55,971 bases of DNA, from positions 1-55,971 of the forward strand of contig QPGA01000030.1 of NCBI GenBank assembly GCA_003332265.1. Reading direction: 5' to 3'. The position numbers were made by a program, and so were the translations under genes. The notes below the pieces were generated by a model that worked only from the letters and a program-made list of their open reading frames with translations, searched no databases and was not told the origin of the DNA. This document shows positions 24,648-33,373 of this stretch, piece after piece; the stretch's first letter is position 1; the number at the start of each line of letters is the position of its first letter. This DNA is from Candidatus Accumulibacter meliphilus (GTDB taxonomy: Bacteria > Pseudomonadota > Gammaproteobacteria > Burkholderiales > Rhodocyclaceae).

Positions 24648-25454
24648 ATGACCGCCGCCCCAGCCGCTGCTCTGCTGCAGCCAGCTCCCGAATACGCGAT
24701 CGACACCAAGAAACTCAACCTCTGGTACGGGACCTTCCAGGCCCTGTACGAGGTAGATTTGCAAATCCGCAAGGGCATGATCACCTCGATGATCGGTCCC
24801 TCGGGATGCGGCAAGAGTACCTACCTGCGCAGCGTCAACCGCATCAACGAACGCCTCGGCTACGTGCGCATCGAGGGTAGTATCGAAGTCATGGGCCAGA
24901 ATATCTATGACTCGGACGTCGAGTTGATCCAGGTGCGCAAACAGGTCGGAATGGTTTTTCAGCGGCCCAATCCGCTGCCCATTTCGATTCGCGACAATAT
25001 TCTTTTCAGCCATCGCCTGCACGCCAAGGGTGGTGGTGGCGTACACCAGGGCACCCCCGACGAGATCGTCGAGGAGTCGCTGCGCACGGTGCTGCTTTGG
25101 GACAAGGTCAAGGACCGCCTCAAGCGCAAGGCCACCGAACTGTCGCTCGAAGAGCAGCAGAAGTTGTGCATCGCGCGCTTGCTGCCGGTCAAGCCGACGC
25201 TGCTGCTGATGGACGAGCCGTGTTCGGCGCTCGACCCGAAGGGCACCGAGGCGGTAGAAGAGCTGCTCTGGGAACTGCGTGGTCAGTACACGATCCTGAT
25301 CGTCACCCACAACATGGCGCAGGCGCGCCGTGCCAGCGAAGAATGCATCTTCATGCTGATGGGCCGGGTCGTCGAGCACGCGCTGACCGAGGAGATGTTC
25401 GTGACCCCGACCCACAAGGAGACCGCCGACTACATCGAGGGGCGTTACGGCTGA
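24648..25454 (+). CDS. pstB: PstB-like ABC ATPase 2, degenerate signature motif
   Basis: A 268-residue PstB homologue ending in DYIEGRYG. Walker A GPSGCGKST (50-58), Q-loop VFQRPNP (Gln105), Walker B LLMDEPCSALDP (Asp189, Glu190) and switch IVTHNM (His221) are canonical. The signature is not: LSGGQ is LSLEE (165-169), followed by QQKLCIAR. A Gly-rich insert (KGGGGVHQGTPDE) lies in the helical domain. The features it lacks are those ATPase 1 keeps, and the reverse, so a heterodimer is the natural reading. A 148-bp gap separates the two; GAAGGA precedes the ATG. Confidence 0.9.
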   Translation: MTAAPAAALLQPAPEYAIDTKKLNLWYGTFQALYEVDLQIRKGMITSMIGPSGCGKSTYLRSVNRINERLGYVRIEGSIEVMGQNIYDSDVELIQVRKQVGMVFQRPNPLPISIRDNILFSHRLHAKGGGGVHQGTPDEIVEESLRTVLLWDKVKDRLKRKATELSLEEQQKLCIARLLPVKPTLLLMDEPCSALDPKGTEAVEELLWELRGQYTILIVTHNMAQARRASEECIFMLMGRVVEHALTEEMFVTPTHKETADYIEGRYG

Positions 25455-25817
25455 TCTGGCACTCTGTGCGTAGTGCAGCCGCCAACGCTCGCTTCCGATG
25501 GGCCTTCCTTTTTGTCCGGTGGCGGTTCTTGGAGGGGAGAGTCGGATTCGCCGCAGCTTCATGCGTCGGGCATCGCTATTGCTTGCCAATGCCGCTGAAG
25601 CTGCTAGACTCACTGCGGCTTACAGACCATCGCTAACGGTCATGACACATGGAGACACCCCAAATCATGAAAGTCATGACCGTTTCCCCCTCTTCCCCGA
25701 CCCTTCTCCCACGAGGGGAGAAGGAAGATTCGTGAGTCGCTTGCGCGACTTTCACATTAAAGCATGGTCATATAAGCTTCCGTCGCCAGTTGGCACCGTT
25801 TTACCAGAGGAGGCACT
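25455..25817. other. Intergenic region after the pst operon
   Basis: A 363-bp region. Its right half is repeat copy C (25634-25760). The left 180 bases hold no gene or clear terminator. After the repeat come a TATAAG box without a good -35 and an AGAGGAGG ribosome-binding site for the next gene. Confidence 0.6.
25634..25760 (+). repeat. Dispersed structured repeat, copy C (full length, 127 bp)
   Basis: A full-length copy. Arms aacggtcatgac (25635-25646) and gtcatgaccgtt (25673-25684) are a perfect 12-bp inverted repeat. Then follow the cttctccc/ggggagaag hairpin and the gtcgc-ttgc-gcgac hairpin, ending ttcacattaa. It lies between the pst operon and the LysM gene. Confidence 0.92.
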
Positions 25818-26330
25818 ATGGGTCTATTCGATTTCGTCAAAGAAGCAGGGGAGAAACTTTTTCGCTCCCAGGACGCGCAAACGGCATCGGACGCGGTGAG
25901 CAATGCGCCCGATGACGATGCTGCCAAAGCACAGCTGGACGAGATGAACCGCGCCGCTGGTGATGCCATTGAGGCTTACATCAACGCGCAGGGCTTGACG
26001 GTCACCGGGCTGACCGTGACCTTCGATGGCGCAGCAGGTGTAGCCACTGTTTTCGGGGTCGCTGGCGATCAAGGCAGCAAAGAGAAGATCCTGCTCTGCT
26101 GTGGCAATGTGAATGGCGTTACCCGGGTCAACGACATGATGTCGGTTGACCAGAGCGCGCCGGAAGCCCTCTTCTATACCGTCGTCGCCGGCGACAACCT
26201 GTCGAAGATCTCGAAGCTGCACTACGACAACCCCAATAAATACATGATAATTTTCGAGGCCAACAAGCCGATGCTCAGTCACCCGGACAAGATCTATCCG
26301 GGTCAGATGCTGCGCATTCCTCCGCTCTGA
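25818..26330 (+). CDS. lysM: BON-LysM protein, Kbp/YgaU-like
   Basis: A 170-residue soluble protein with an N-terminal BON domain (about 35-110) and a C-terminal LysM domain (YTVVAGDNLSKISKLHY to YPGQMLRIPPL). It resembles E. coli Kbp (YgaU), a cytoplasmic potassium-binding protein also named LysM in annotations. Length and the start MGLFDFVKEAGEKLF match that family. AGAGGAGG lies seven bases before the ATG. No signal peptide is seen. It stands alone behind repeat copy C. Confidence 0.9.
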   Translation: MGLFDFVKEAGEKLFRSQDAQTASDAVSNAPDDDAAKAQLDEMNRAAGDAIEAYINAQGLTVTGLTVTFDGAAGVATVFGVAGDQGSKEKILLCCGNVNGVTRVNDMMSVDQSAPEALFYTVVAGDNLSKISKLHYDNPNKYMIIFEANKPMLSHPDKIYPGQMLRIPPL

Positions 26331-26354
26331 CTTGAGTCGAGCGTGCCCTGGCGG

Positions 26355-27467
26355 CTAGTGCAAGCGCACGGCCGTAGCACCTGTCTGCGGCTGGCGGGGG
26401 GCCGCCAGGCGCTCGAGCATGGCGCGCACCGCTTTTATCTGCGCGCCGCCTTGCGTGGCGTAGTCGCTGCCCGTATAGCCCCACCAGTCCCAGCAGCCAA
26501 AGGGGTTGTTCAACCAGTGCCAGGATCCGCTGGCGAGGCCATAGCGCGCTTGCACCTGCGGGTAGAGGACGACGATGCGATTGCTGTCTGCCCAGCGGTT
26601 GTAGCCGGCGCCATCGACGAAGCGTCGGTCGATCTGCGCTGCAGCCTGACGACAACCATGAAAAGCGACATGTACCCGGCAAACGCTACTGAGGCAGGCC
26701 TGCGGCACATAAACGTAAGCCTCGTCGGCCAGTCCCGCATCGATCGGCTTGCCTTCTACAAACGGGCTCTGGTCGAAGCGTAGCGGCTCGCCTTTTGCGG
26801 TCGCCGCTGGCGGCTGCAAGGGGCCAAGCAGGTGCTGGAGAATTTCGCCGGCCGCGTCGAACTCGCCGCAGCGATTGATGAACGGCGATTCCTCGCTGCT
26901 GCAGGCATTGGCCTGCGGGTCGGCGACCGAGATCATGGCGTGCCCGGCGTCTGGCAGCTGGACGAAGCGAATCGCTGTCGGAGCAATCCACTGGCCGTAG
27001 AAAGCGGCCAGCCGCTCCATCACCGCCGTGTCGATGACGCTGTCCTTGCCGCCTGAAAACAGCCACACGCGATCGTCGCGTAGGCCTTCCAGCGGATCGA
27101 TGCGGCCCGCCTTGGCGAGTGCTTCCGCCTGGGCGCGCAGTTCGGCTACGGACGGAACTGCGGCCCACCAGGAAGGCGACATGCAAGCCGTAAGTGCCCG
27201 CCGGATCGATCCTTCGGCGCAGTTATAGGGGCCGCCAGCAAGCACGCCGGCGCCGCGCACCAGCTGCGAGTGGGCGACCTGGAACTGCACCGCCATGTAG
27301 GCACCCGAGGAGATGCCGGAGACGGTCAGCTCGCTCAACTCGGCGCCCAGCGCTGGCAGTGGCTGTACTGCTGGCTGGGCTTCGGCTGCGTGGGCGTTTC
27401 CGGCGCTCAGCAAGAAAACGAGAGCCGCGCGGGCGAGGCTGCACAAGACGGGTTTGGCTGTGGTCAT
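26355..27467 (-). CDS. Secreted PHB depolymerase-like esterase
   Basis: A 370-residue exported alpha/beta hydrolase. The signal peptide ends about residue 27 (LVFLLSAGNAHA). The lipase box is GISSG with nucleophile Ser53. A likely acid lies in FSGGKDSVID and a His in VAFHGC or DAGHAM. The layout matches the poly(3-hydroxybutyrate) depolymerase-like family. In a PHA-storing bacterium it could act on external polymer or on oligomers, but substrate specificity cannot be read from the sequence. It is divergent from the aminotransferase gene and convergent with lysM. Confidence 0.8.
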   Translation of the reverse strand: MTTAKPVLCSLARAALVFLLSAGNAHAAEAQPAVQPLPALGAELSELTVSGISSGAYMAVQFQVAHSQLVRGAGVLAGGPYNCAEGSIRRALTACMSPSWWAAVPSVAELRAQAEALAKAGRIDPLEGLRDDRVWLFSGGKDSVIDTAVMERLAAFYGQWIAPTAIRFVQLPDAGHAMISVADPQANACSSEESPFINRCGEFDAAGEILQHLLGPLQPPAATAKGEPLRFDQSPFVEGKPIDAGLADEAYVYVPQACLSSVCRVHVAFHGCRQAAAQIDRRFVDGAGYNRWADSNRIVVLYPQVQARYGLASGSWHWLNNPFGCWDWWGYTGSDYATQGGAQIKAVRAMLERLAAPRQPQTGATAVRLH

Positions 27468-27621
27468 GGTGGCGGCCCGGCGATGACGATCGGAGCGGTG
27501 ATGAACAATAGGTGAATGCTAGCAGCTCGCCTTGCCGACGACCAGACCGGCGGGCGGGCAAGGCCTGCTGTTCTCGGCTGCCTGGCTGCAGGTTTGCCGA
27601 TTTGCGGGGTTCGCAGCAGCC

Positions 27622-27650
27622 TTGTTCGAACGCCAGGGCGCCCCTAAACT
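27622..27650 (+). promoter_or_regulatory. Sigma70-like promoter for the aminotransferase gene
   Basis: TTGTTC (27622-27627) and TAAACT (27645-27650) are 17 bases apart. A start near 27657 would leave a 35-base leader to the ATG at 27692. The match is by eye. Confidence 0.42.
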
Positions 27651-27691
27651 AGGCGCTTGCTCACTCTCCACCGCGCTTGCCGCGGATCGCC

Positions 27692-28849
27692 ATGCGCCAA
27701 TCCTCAGTCGCCATCGACTCCAAACTTCCCTGGGTTGGGACCACCATCTTCACGGTGATGTCGAAGCTCGCCGCCGACTGCGGTGCAATCAACCTGTCGC
27801 AGGGCTTTCCTGATTTTCAGGCCGAGCCGGCACTCTTCGACGCCACTGCGCGGGCCATGCATGCCGGTCGTAACCAGTACCCGCCGATGGCCGGCGTGGC
27901 CGAACTGCGCGCGGCCATCGCCGACAAGGTGGCCGCGCTCTATGGCGCGGACTACGACGTCGAAGACGAAATCACGGTCACCGCCGGTGCCACGCAGGCC
28001 ATCTTCACAGCGATTGCCGCCTTCGTGCGTAGCGGCGACGAGGTGATCGTCTTCGAGCCGGTCTATGACAGCTACGTGCCGGCGATCGAAACGGTGGGTG
28101 GCAAAGCCGTTTACGCGGCGCTGCGCTCTCCCGATTACCGGCCCGATTGGCAGCAGCTGCGCTCCCTGCTCAGTCCGCGCACGCGAATGATCATCATCAA
28201 TTCGCCGCACAACCCGAGCGGCAGCCTGTTCGACGCCGACGATCTGGCGGCGCTGGCCGAACTGACGCGCGACACTCCTATCGTCGTGCTCGCCGACGAA
28301 GTTTACGAACACATCGTTTTCGACGGCGCGCAGCATCAAAGCGTCGCTGCCCATCCCGAACTGGCCGCACGCAGCATCGTCGTGTCGTCCTTTGGCAAGA
28401 CCTATCACATCACCGGCTGGAAGATCGGCTACGTGCTGGGGCCTCGCGAACTGATGCGCGAGTTTCGCAAAGTTCATCAGTTCAACGTGTTTACGGTCAA
28501 TACGCCGTGCCAGCTGGGGATTGCCGAGTACATGCGCGACGCTTCGCGCCATCTCGGCCTGGCGGCGTTCTACGAAGGGAAGCGCGAGTTCTTTCGCCGC
28601 CAGCTCGCTGCGTCACGCTTCGAGCTACTCCCCTGCCGCGGCACCTACTTCCAACTGGCGCGCTACAGCGCCATTGCCGACCTGCCTGACCAGGAGTTTG
28701 CTCGCTGGCTGACCATGGAGGTCGGCGTGGCGGTTATTCCGGTGTCCGTGTTCAACCACGATGCTTATGACGAGCGCGTCGTGCGCTTCTGTTTCGCCAA
28801 GCAGGAAGCGACCCTGGCCGCCGCCGGTGAAAAGCTGCGCAGCATTTGA
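27692..28849 (+). CDS. PLP-dependent aminotransferase, methionine aminotransferase type
   Basis: A 385-residue fold-type I aminotransferase. Hallmarks are NLSQGFPDFQAEPAL, NQYPPMAGVAELR, TVTAGATQAIF, NSPHNPSGS, VLADEVYEHIVFD and SSFGKTYHITGWKIGY, the last with the PLP-binding Lys. Length and motifs best fit YbdL-type methionine aminotransferases or kynurenine aminotransferase-like enzymes. The ATG at 27692 is preferred to an in-frame TTG five codons upstream, since it gives the YbdL length. Substrate is inferred from family only. Confidence 0.88.
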   Translation: MRQSSVAIDSKLPWVGTTIFTVMSKLAADCGAINLSQGFPDFQAEPALFDATARAMHAGRNQYPPMAGVAELRAAIADKVAALYGADYDVEDEITVTAGATQAIFTAIAAFVRSGDEVIVFEPVYDSYVPAIETVGGKAVYAALRSPDYRPDWQQLRSLLSPRTRMIIINSPHNPSGSLFDADDLAALAELTRDTPIVVLADEVYEHIVFDGAQHQSVAAHPELAARSIVVSSFGKTYHITGWKIGYVLGPRELMREFRKVHQFNVFTVNTPCQLGIAEYMRDASRHLGLAAFYEGKREFFRRQLAASRFELLPCRGTYFQLARYSAIADLPDQEFARWLTMEVGVAVIPVSVFNHDAYDERVVRFCFAKQEATLAAAGEKLRSI

Positions 28850-28927
28850 CGGGGGGCCACCATGAGCAGGGCGAGGCGCTGACGGTCGTAGTCAGCTGCC
28901 TCAACTATCCCACCTGTCTCAGCTGCC

Positions 28928-31678
28928 TCAACTGCCCGCCGCTTTGCTGTCCGTTTTTCTGGCGTCGCCGGCGACGACCAGGGTCAGCTGCTCGGGGTCG
29001 ATGTATTTGCGGAAAGCGGCGTTGACCTGTTCCGGGGTCAGCGCCATGATTCGCGTCTCGAAGTTCTTTGAGTACAGCCAGTCGTGACCAAGGTCGAGCA
29101 GGGAGATCCAGCGCGCGGCAACGGCGCTGTCCTGTGAGCGAGCGACGGCGCGTGCTTCGAGGATTCCCTTCTTGGCCTCGGCAACCTCTGCAGCCGTGAA
29201 GCCGTCGCGGCGCGCGCGCGTCAGCTCCTCGCGGAAGGCCTGTTCGGCGCGATCCAGGTTCTGCGGGGCCGCCATTGCGGCAAAGGACCAGCTCGATAGA
29301 TCTTCGCGCATACCCATCGACAAGGACGACGACGCGCTGTAGCTGAGGCCGTCTTTCTGGCGCAAGCGATCCATCAGCCGGCTCGACAGTCCGCTGCTGC
29401 CGCCAAAAATACTGTTCGCCACGTACAGGGCAGGTGTGTCGTCGTCGTCGAAACTCAGCTTCAGATCGACACGCGCGCGCAGGAAGGCGTTCTCCTTGTC
29501 GGGGGTGTCGATGACGATGCGTTGCGGCGCCACGGCGCGATACTCGCGATCAACGCGGGCGTACGGCGATCGCGAGAGGTAATCGGGAAAGAGTTGCTTG
29601 AGCTCGGCGCTGATCGCCGCTTCATCGAAGTCGCCAACGATGGCTATTTCACCACGCGCCGTGCCCATCAGCTCGCGGTGATAGGCGACAAGCTGTTCGA
29701 GCGTCGTCGCCTGTAGCTGGGCGAGGCGTTCGGCTAGTTGCGCATGGTAGCGCGGGTCACCTGGCGGGTAGGTGTTGAAGTGCGAGGCGAGAGCGTCACT
29801 GGAGAGCGTCTGCGGGTTGTCGAGCTGGGCCTGCAGCGCAGTCAGCGTCTGTCGTTTCAGTTCGTCGAATTCGCTCGCCGGGAAGCTCGGTTCTTTGAGC
29901 AGCTGGGCGACCAGCCTGAGCGCTTCCGGTAGCTGCTCGCGGGTGGTTTCAAACTGCGTCAGGTCGCCGCGGATTTTCAGGCGAGTGAATTCGTCGGCGA
30001 TCTGCTGGCGGTTCAGTTGGCCACTGCCGCGGCTGAGCATGGCCATCGTCAGCGTGCCGGCCATATCGCGATTGCGTAACGAGTCTTCATCCCCCCAGCG
30101 GAAGCGCATGGCCACGTTGACCGTCTGGCCGCGGTTCTTTTTTGCCAGCAGCGCCACTTGCAAGTCGCCGACGCTCGGCCGTTGCGAGCGTTGGTTGATG
30201 TTCTCATGCGATGCTTCGAAGGCTTCACCGGCGTCTCCCTTTGCACTGCCCTTGAAGTTCGCCAGCAGCTCCGCCGCGGTCGGGGCGGGCGGGATCTCGG
30301 CACGCTGCGGTGAATCTTCGGGAATGAAGCTGCCAAGAACGCGGTTGTCACGCACAAAATACTTCGCCGCGGCTGCGTCGACCTGCGCCGGCTTGATCTG
30401 GTCGAGCTGATCACGGGAATAGAAGAACAGCCGCCAGTCACCGAGCGCGATGTACTCGGAAAGCATGACGGCGAACACTTCCGGGTTGGCCAGCGCACGT
30501 TCGTAGGCGGTGCGCGCCTGTTCGACGACGCGGCCGAGCTCGCTGGCGGTTGCCGTCTGGCGAGCGAAACCGCCTTCGATGACTTCGATCATTTTGTCGC
30601 GCACGCGCTCCAGCGATTCGCCCTTGTTCACCATTGCGCCAAAAACCACGAAGCCGGGTTCGCGGGCGTCGATGGCATAGGCAAAGACCTGTGCCGCCAG
30701 ACCGGGTTGGACCAGCGCCTGGTAGAGGCGACCATTTGGAGTGTCACCGAGTATCTCGCTGGCCATGCTCACGGCTTCGGATTCGGCGTGCAGGCTGGAT
30801 GGCGTGCGATAGGCGAGGGTCAGCAGTTGCACCTCGCCCTTGCGGCGAACGACGAAGCTGCGTTCACCGTCGGCCGTCGGCTCGACGGTCCATTGTTTCG
30901 CCAGTTGGCGCGTCGGTTTGGCCAGTTGGCCGAAGCTGCCGGCAATCCATTGCAGCGTTTGTTGCTCATCGAACTTGCCGGCGACCGTCAGCACCGCATT
31001 GTCGGGCTGATAGAAATTCCGATAGAAGGCCTGCAGATTCTCGATTTTGACGTTTTCGATGTCGCTGCGGGCGCCGATGGTGTTGTTGCCGTAGTTGTGC
31101 CAGTCAAAGAGCAGCGACTGCAGGCGCTTCATCATGACCCGGCTCGGGCTGTTTTCCCCCATCTCGAATTCGTTGCGTACGACGCTCATTTCGCTATCGA
31201 GGTCCTTCCGGGCGATGAAGGAGTTGACCATTGCATCGGCGCTCCAGCCAAGGGCCCACTTGAGGTTGGCGTCGCTGGCCGGAAAAGTGACGTAGTAATT
31301 GGTGCGGTCGAGCCAGGTCGAGCCGTTGATGCGGAATCCGCGCGTCTTGAACTCTCTGGTCGGGTCGGGAAAACTCTTCGATCCCTTGAAGATCAGGTGT
31401 TCGAGCAGGTGAGCCATGCCGGTTTCGCCGTAGTTCTCGTCGCGTGAACCGACCAGATAGGTCACGTTGACCGTGGTCGTTGGTTTGGCGGCGTCGGGAA
31501 AGAGGATGAAATGCAGGCCGTTGGCCAGTCGATACTCGCTGATGCCTTCAACGGTACTCAGCTTTTCGACACCGGCCGGCAGTTTCTCTGCGCTGGCTGG
31601 CCGGGCGGCGGCGCTTGCCGGTGTGAAGCTCAGCAGCGACCACAGCAGGCATACGGCTACGCTTGTCCATCGGTTCAT
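28928..31678 (-). CDS. M16 family zinc metallopeptidase, two-lobed, exported
   Basis: A protein of about 916 residues made of two insulinase/pitrilysin lobes. A signal peptide covers about residues 1-24. The first lobe has the inverted zinc motif HLLEH (His90, Glu93, His94) followed by a downstream Glu in RNEFEMGE; the second lobe lacks it, as is normal. It is probably periplasmic or membrane-associated. Four start codons lie in a row (GTG ATG ATG ATG); GGAG is eight bases from the last ATG (31678), so MNRWTSVAV is taken as the start. Repeat copy D lies directly upstream. Its stop falls in a 15-bp direct repeat. Confidence 0.93.
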   Translation of the reverse strand: MNRWTSVAVCLLWSLLSFTPASAAARPASAEKLPAGVEKLSTVEGISEYRLANGLHFILFPDAAKPTTTVNVTYLVGSRDENYGETGMAHLLEHLIFKGSKSFPDPTREFKTRGFRINGSTWLDRTNYYVTFPASDANLKWALGWSADAMVNSFIARKDLDSEMSVVRNEFEMGENSPSRVMMKRLQSLLFDWHNYGNNTIGARSDIENVKIENLQAFYRNFYQPDNAVLTVAGKFDEQQTLQWIAGSFGQLAKPTRQLAKQWTVEPTADGERSFVVRRKGEVQLLTLAYRTPSSLHAESEAVSMASEILGDTPNGRLYQALVQPGLAAQVFAYAIDAREPGFVVFGAMVNKGESLERVRDKMIEVIEGGFARQTATASELGRVVEQARTAYERALANPEVFAVMLSEYIALGDWRLFFYSRDQLDQIKPAQVDAAAAKYFVRDNRVLGSFIPEDSPQRAEIPPAPTAAELLANFKGSAKGDAGEAFEASHENINQRSQRPSVGDLQVALLAKKNRGQTVNVAMRFRWGDEDSLRNRDMAGTLTMAMLSRGSGQLNRQQIADEFTRLKIRGDLTQFETTREQLPEALRLVAQLLKEPSFPASEFDELKRQTLTALQAQLDNPQTLSSDALASHFNTYPPGDPRYHAQLAERLAQLQATTLEQLVAYHRELMGTARGEIAIVGDFDEAAISAELKQLFPDYLSRSPYARVDREYRAVAPQRIVIDTPDKENAFLRARVDLKLSFDDDDTPALYVANSIFGGSSGLSSRLMDRLRQKDGLSYSASSSLSMGMREDLSSWSFAAMAAPQNLDRAEQAFREELTRARRDGFTAAEVAEAKKGILEARAVARSQDSAVAARWISLLDLGHDWLYSKNFETRIMALTPEQVNAAFRKYIDPEQLTLVVAGDARKTDSKAAGS

Positions 31679-31696
31679 CATCATCACTCCACGAGG

Positions 31697-31823
31697 TTAA
31701 TGTGAAAGTCGCGCCAGCGACTCACGAAACTCCCTTCTCCCCCTGCGGGAGAAGGGCCGGGGGAAGAGGGGGGACGGTCATGGCTTTCATCATCCATGGT
31801 ATCTCGACAAGTCATGACCGCTA
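31697..31823 (-). repeat. Dispersed structured repeat, copy D (127 bp, reverse)
   Basis: A full-length, more diverged copy in the opposite orientation, 19 bases upstream of the M16 peptidase start and read in the same direction as that gene. All three modules are recognisable: gcggtcatgac with gccatgaccgt, cttctccc with gggggagaag, and gtcgc with gcgac. Confidence 0.88.
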
Positions 31824-32402
31824 GCGGGGTCCAGCTTCTCTGGTCTGCACGTTGCGGCGCCTTCCCCGGCGACCTGGCCGCCGCTGGCAAGGCGCTCGAT
31901 TACTGTACAGCTTGCCAGAAAGGGAGCGGCCCGCACAGAGGGAGGGTCTGGGCGGGCCGGGTGCTACGATCACTGCCGCGGGGGGAGGGGGAGGGGAGTG
32001 CGGCAGCGACAGGACGAAGAGTACCGAATCGCCCGTCGATGATCTGTTGGAGCTCTGTCCCAGTTATGTAACCGCGTGTGATCCAGGCGGTTGCCTGCAA
32101 AGGCTTGTCATCCGGAGGTGGGCTCGACAATTGCTGCGTATCGTCAGACGTGTCTTACGGCAGAATCAGCTTGGTCGGACACTTCTTCCCTGGCGGGTGG
32201 ACTACTGTTGAAGCACTCAGTACTGTTTTCGAACGTCGCTGGGCGTTGCAATCTCTCCCTATGCACAAGAAGCAACACAATGAGGATCCTGCGCAACACG
32301 GCATGCGATCGAAGCTTGCGAGGCAGACTGCTGGCGCGATGCTGCGCAACTGTCCTGCTGGCGTGCCCGTCAGGGTCTTGGCCCACGAATCGGAGTTTCG
32401 AC
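31824..32402. other. Gene-free stretch between the M16 peptidase and a small secreted protein
   Basis: A 579-bp region. Short frames occur on both strands, but none has a recognisable domain, ribosome-binding site or neighbour logic. It includes a very G-rich tract near 31980-31998. The last bases hold the GGAG ribosome-binding site of the next gene. Confidence 0.5.
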
Positions 32403-32834
32403 ATGAACAACAAATACAGCAAATTTCTCGTCCACGGCCTGTTGATCACTGCGCTGACCTTCGGGTCGTTCGTAACCGTTGCCGGGGCTGATGACGGACT
32501 CATGGTCCAGCAGGCTGGTGGTTTGCCCTACGTGTCGGGCGGAGTCGGTGAGGAGTCGCTGCAGCAGCTCAAGGACCACGTCGGCGAGTTCAACCTGAAG
32601 CTGGTATTTGCCATGACGTCCGGGTCATACCTGAGTGACGTGCGGGTTGCCATCGCTGACGCAAAGGGCAAGACGCTGCTGGAAGCCACTTCCGATGGAC
32701 CGTGGTTCCTGGCGAAATTGCCGCGAGGAAAGTATCGGGTCGTCGCGAGTTATGCCGGTACAGCGATCGAGCGCTCTATCGCCGTCGACGAGACAGCGCT
32801 CAAGACGGTTGATTTCCGTTGGGATCACGAATAA
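32403..32834 (+). CDS. Small exported carboxypeptidase-regulatory-like domain protein
   Basis: A 143-residue protein with a signal peptide of about 30 residues (FLVHGLLITALTFGSF, cleavage near VAGA-DD). The mature part ends in a beta-sandwich-like pattern (YLSDVRVAIADAKGKTLLEA, KLPRGKYRVVASYAGTA) typical of carboxypeptidase regulatory-like folds, a non-catalytic domain. GGAG lies eight bases before the ATG at 32403; the longer open frame upstream lacks sense. Function is unknown; an envelope role is inferred from export. Confidence 0.75.
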   Translation: MNNKYSKFLVHGLLITALTFGSFVTVAGADDGLMVQQAGGLPYVSGGVGEESLQQLKDHVGEFNLKLVFAMTSGSYLSDVRVAIADAKGKTLLEATSDGPWFLAKLPRGKYRVVASYAGTAIERSIAVDETALKTVDFRWDHE

Positions 32835-33145
32835 AGGCGCCAGATCGGTCGCTACAAGGCAGCTGATTGCTGCGTAGAACCGCGCAAGGCCGGCGCGTAG
32901 CCGCCACGACGTTTTTCGGCGATCAGCCCGCTGCCCTGATCGCCGCGCCGCGTACTGCCGCAGCGCGATTTCGACCTGCCGTCGCTGGCGGCGATGGATG
33001 CGAACAAGGGAAAGCAGCCAAAAAATCCGCCCGATGGCTACCTCAGCGGCACTTTCGGCGGACAGCTGACTCGGCTTGCAAGCCATGGTCGACAAGGCGA
33101 AACGTGCCCGCAACACGATCTTTGACGAAGAGGTAAGGTAAGCCC
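32835..33145. other. Gene-free stretch
   Basis: A 311-bp region. A frame of 89 codons covers 32867-33136, but its composition (many Arg and Thr) looks like an unselected frame in GC-rich DNA. No gene is supported. Confidence 0.45.
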
Positions 33146-33373
33146 ATGAAAACGATGCGAAGAGTGATTTTCAGCGCACTCGCCACAGCTGTTCTGTTCG
33201 GCCTGGGTGCTTGTGCAGAGATGTCGACGCTGGACAAGAGTACCAGCATCGACGCCGGCGCCGACGACATCGGAGTAGCCAATCTTCCGGACGGCAGCAG
33301 CGTGGGAACGGTCGGCGGCGCCCCTGTCGGCGGCGTGATCGGCCACGAAGTCGGTAAGAAGCAAAGTCGGTAA
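33146..33373 (+). CDS. Small lipoprotein
   Basis: A 75-residue protein with a lipoprotein signal peptide ending in the lipobox LGAC (Cys23). The mature part is acidic and then Gly-rich (SVGTVGGAPVGGVIGHEVG), like the beginning of a glycine-zipper segment. The coding end lies in a 16-bp tandem duplication (33348-33378) that creates the stop, so the present C-terminus KKQSR may be secondary. It should be an outer-membrane or periplasmic lipoprotein of unknown role. Confidence 0.65.
   Translation: MKTMRRVIFSALATAVLFGLGACAEMSTLDKSTSIDAGADDIGVANLPDGSSVGTVGGAPVGGVIGHEVGKKQSR

Noticed and set aside
28892-28933. 15-bp direct repeat (tcagctgcctcaact, 27-bp period) at the end of the M16 gene
   Set aside because: Only two units and no link to any function; it may be a simple slippage product, so it is recorded but not reported as a finding.
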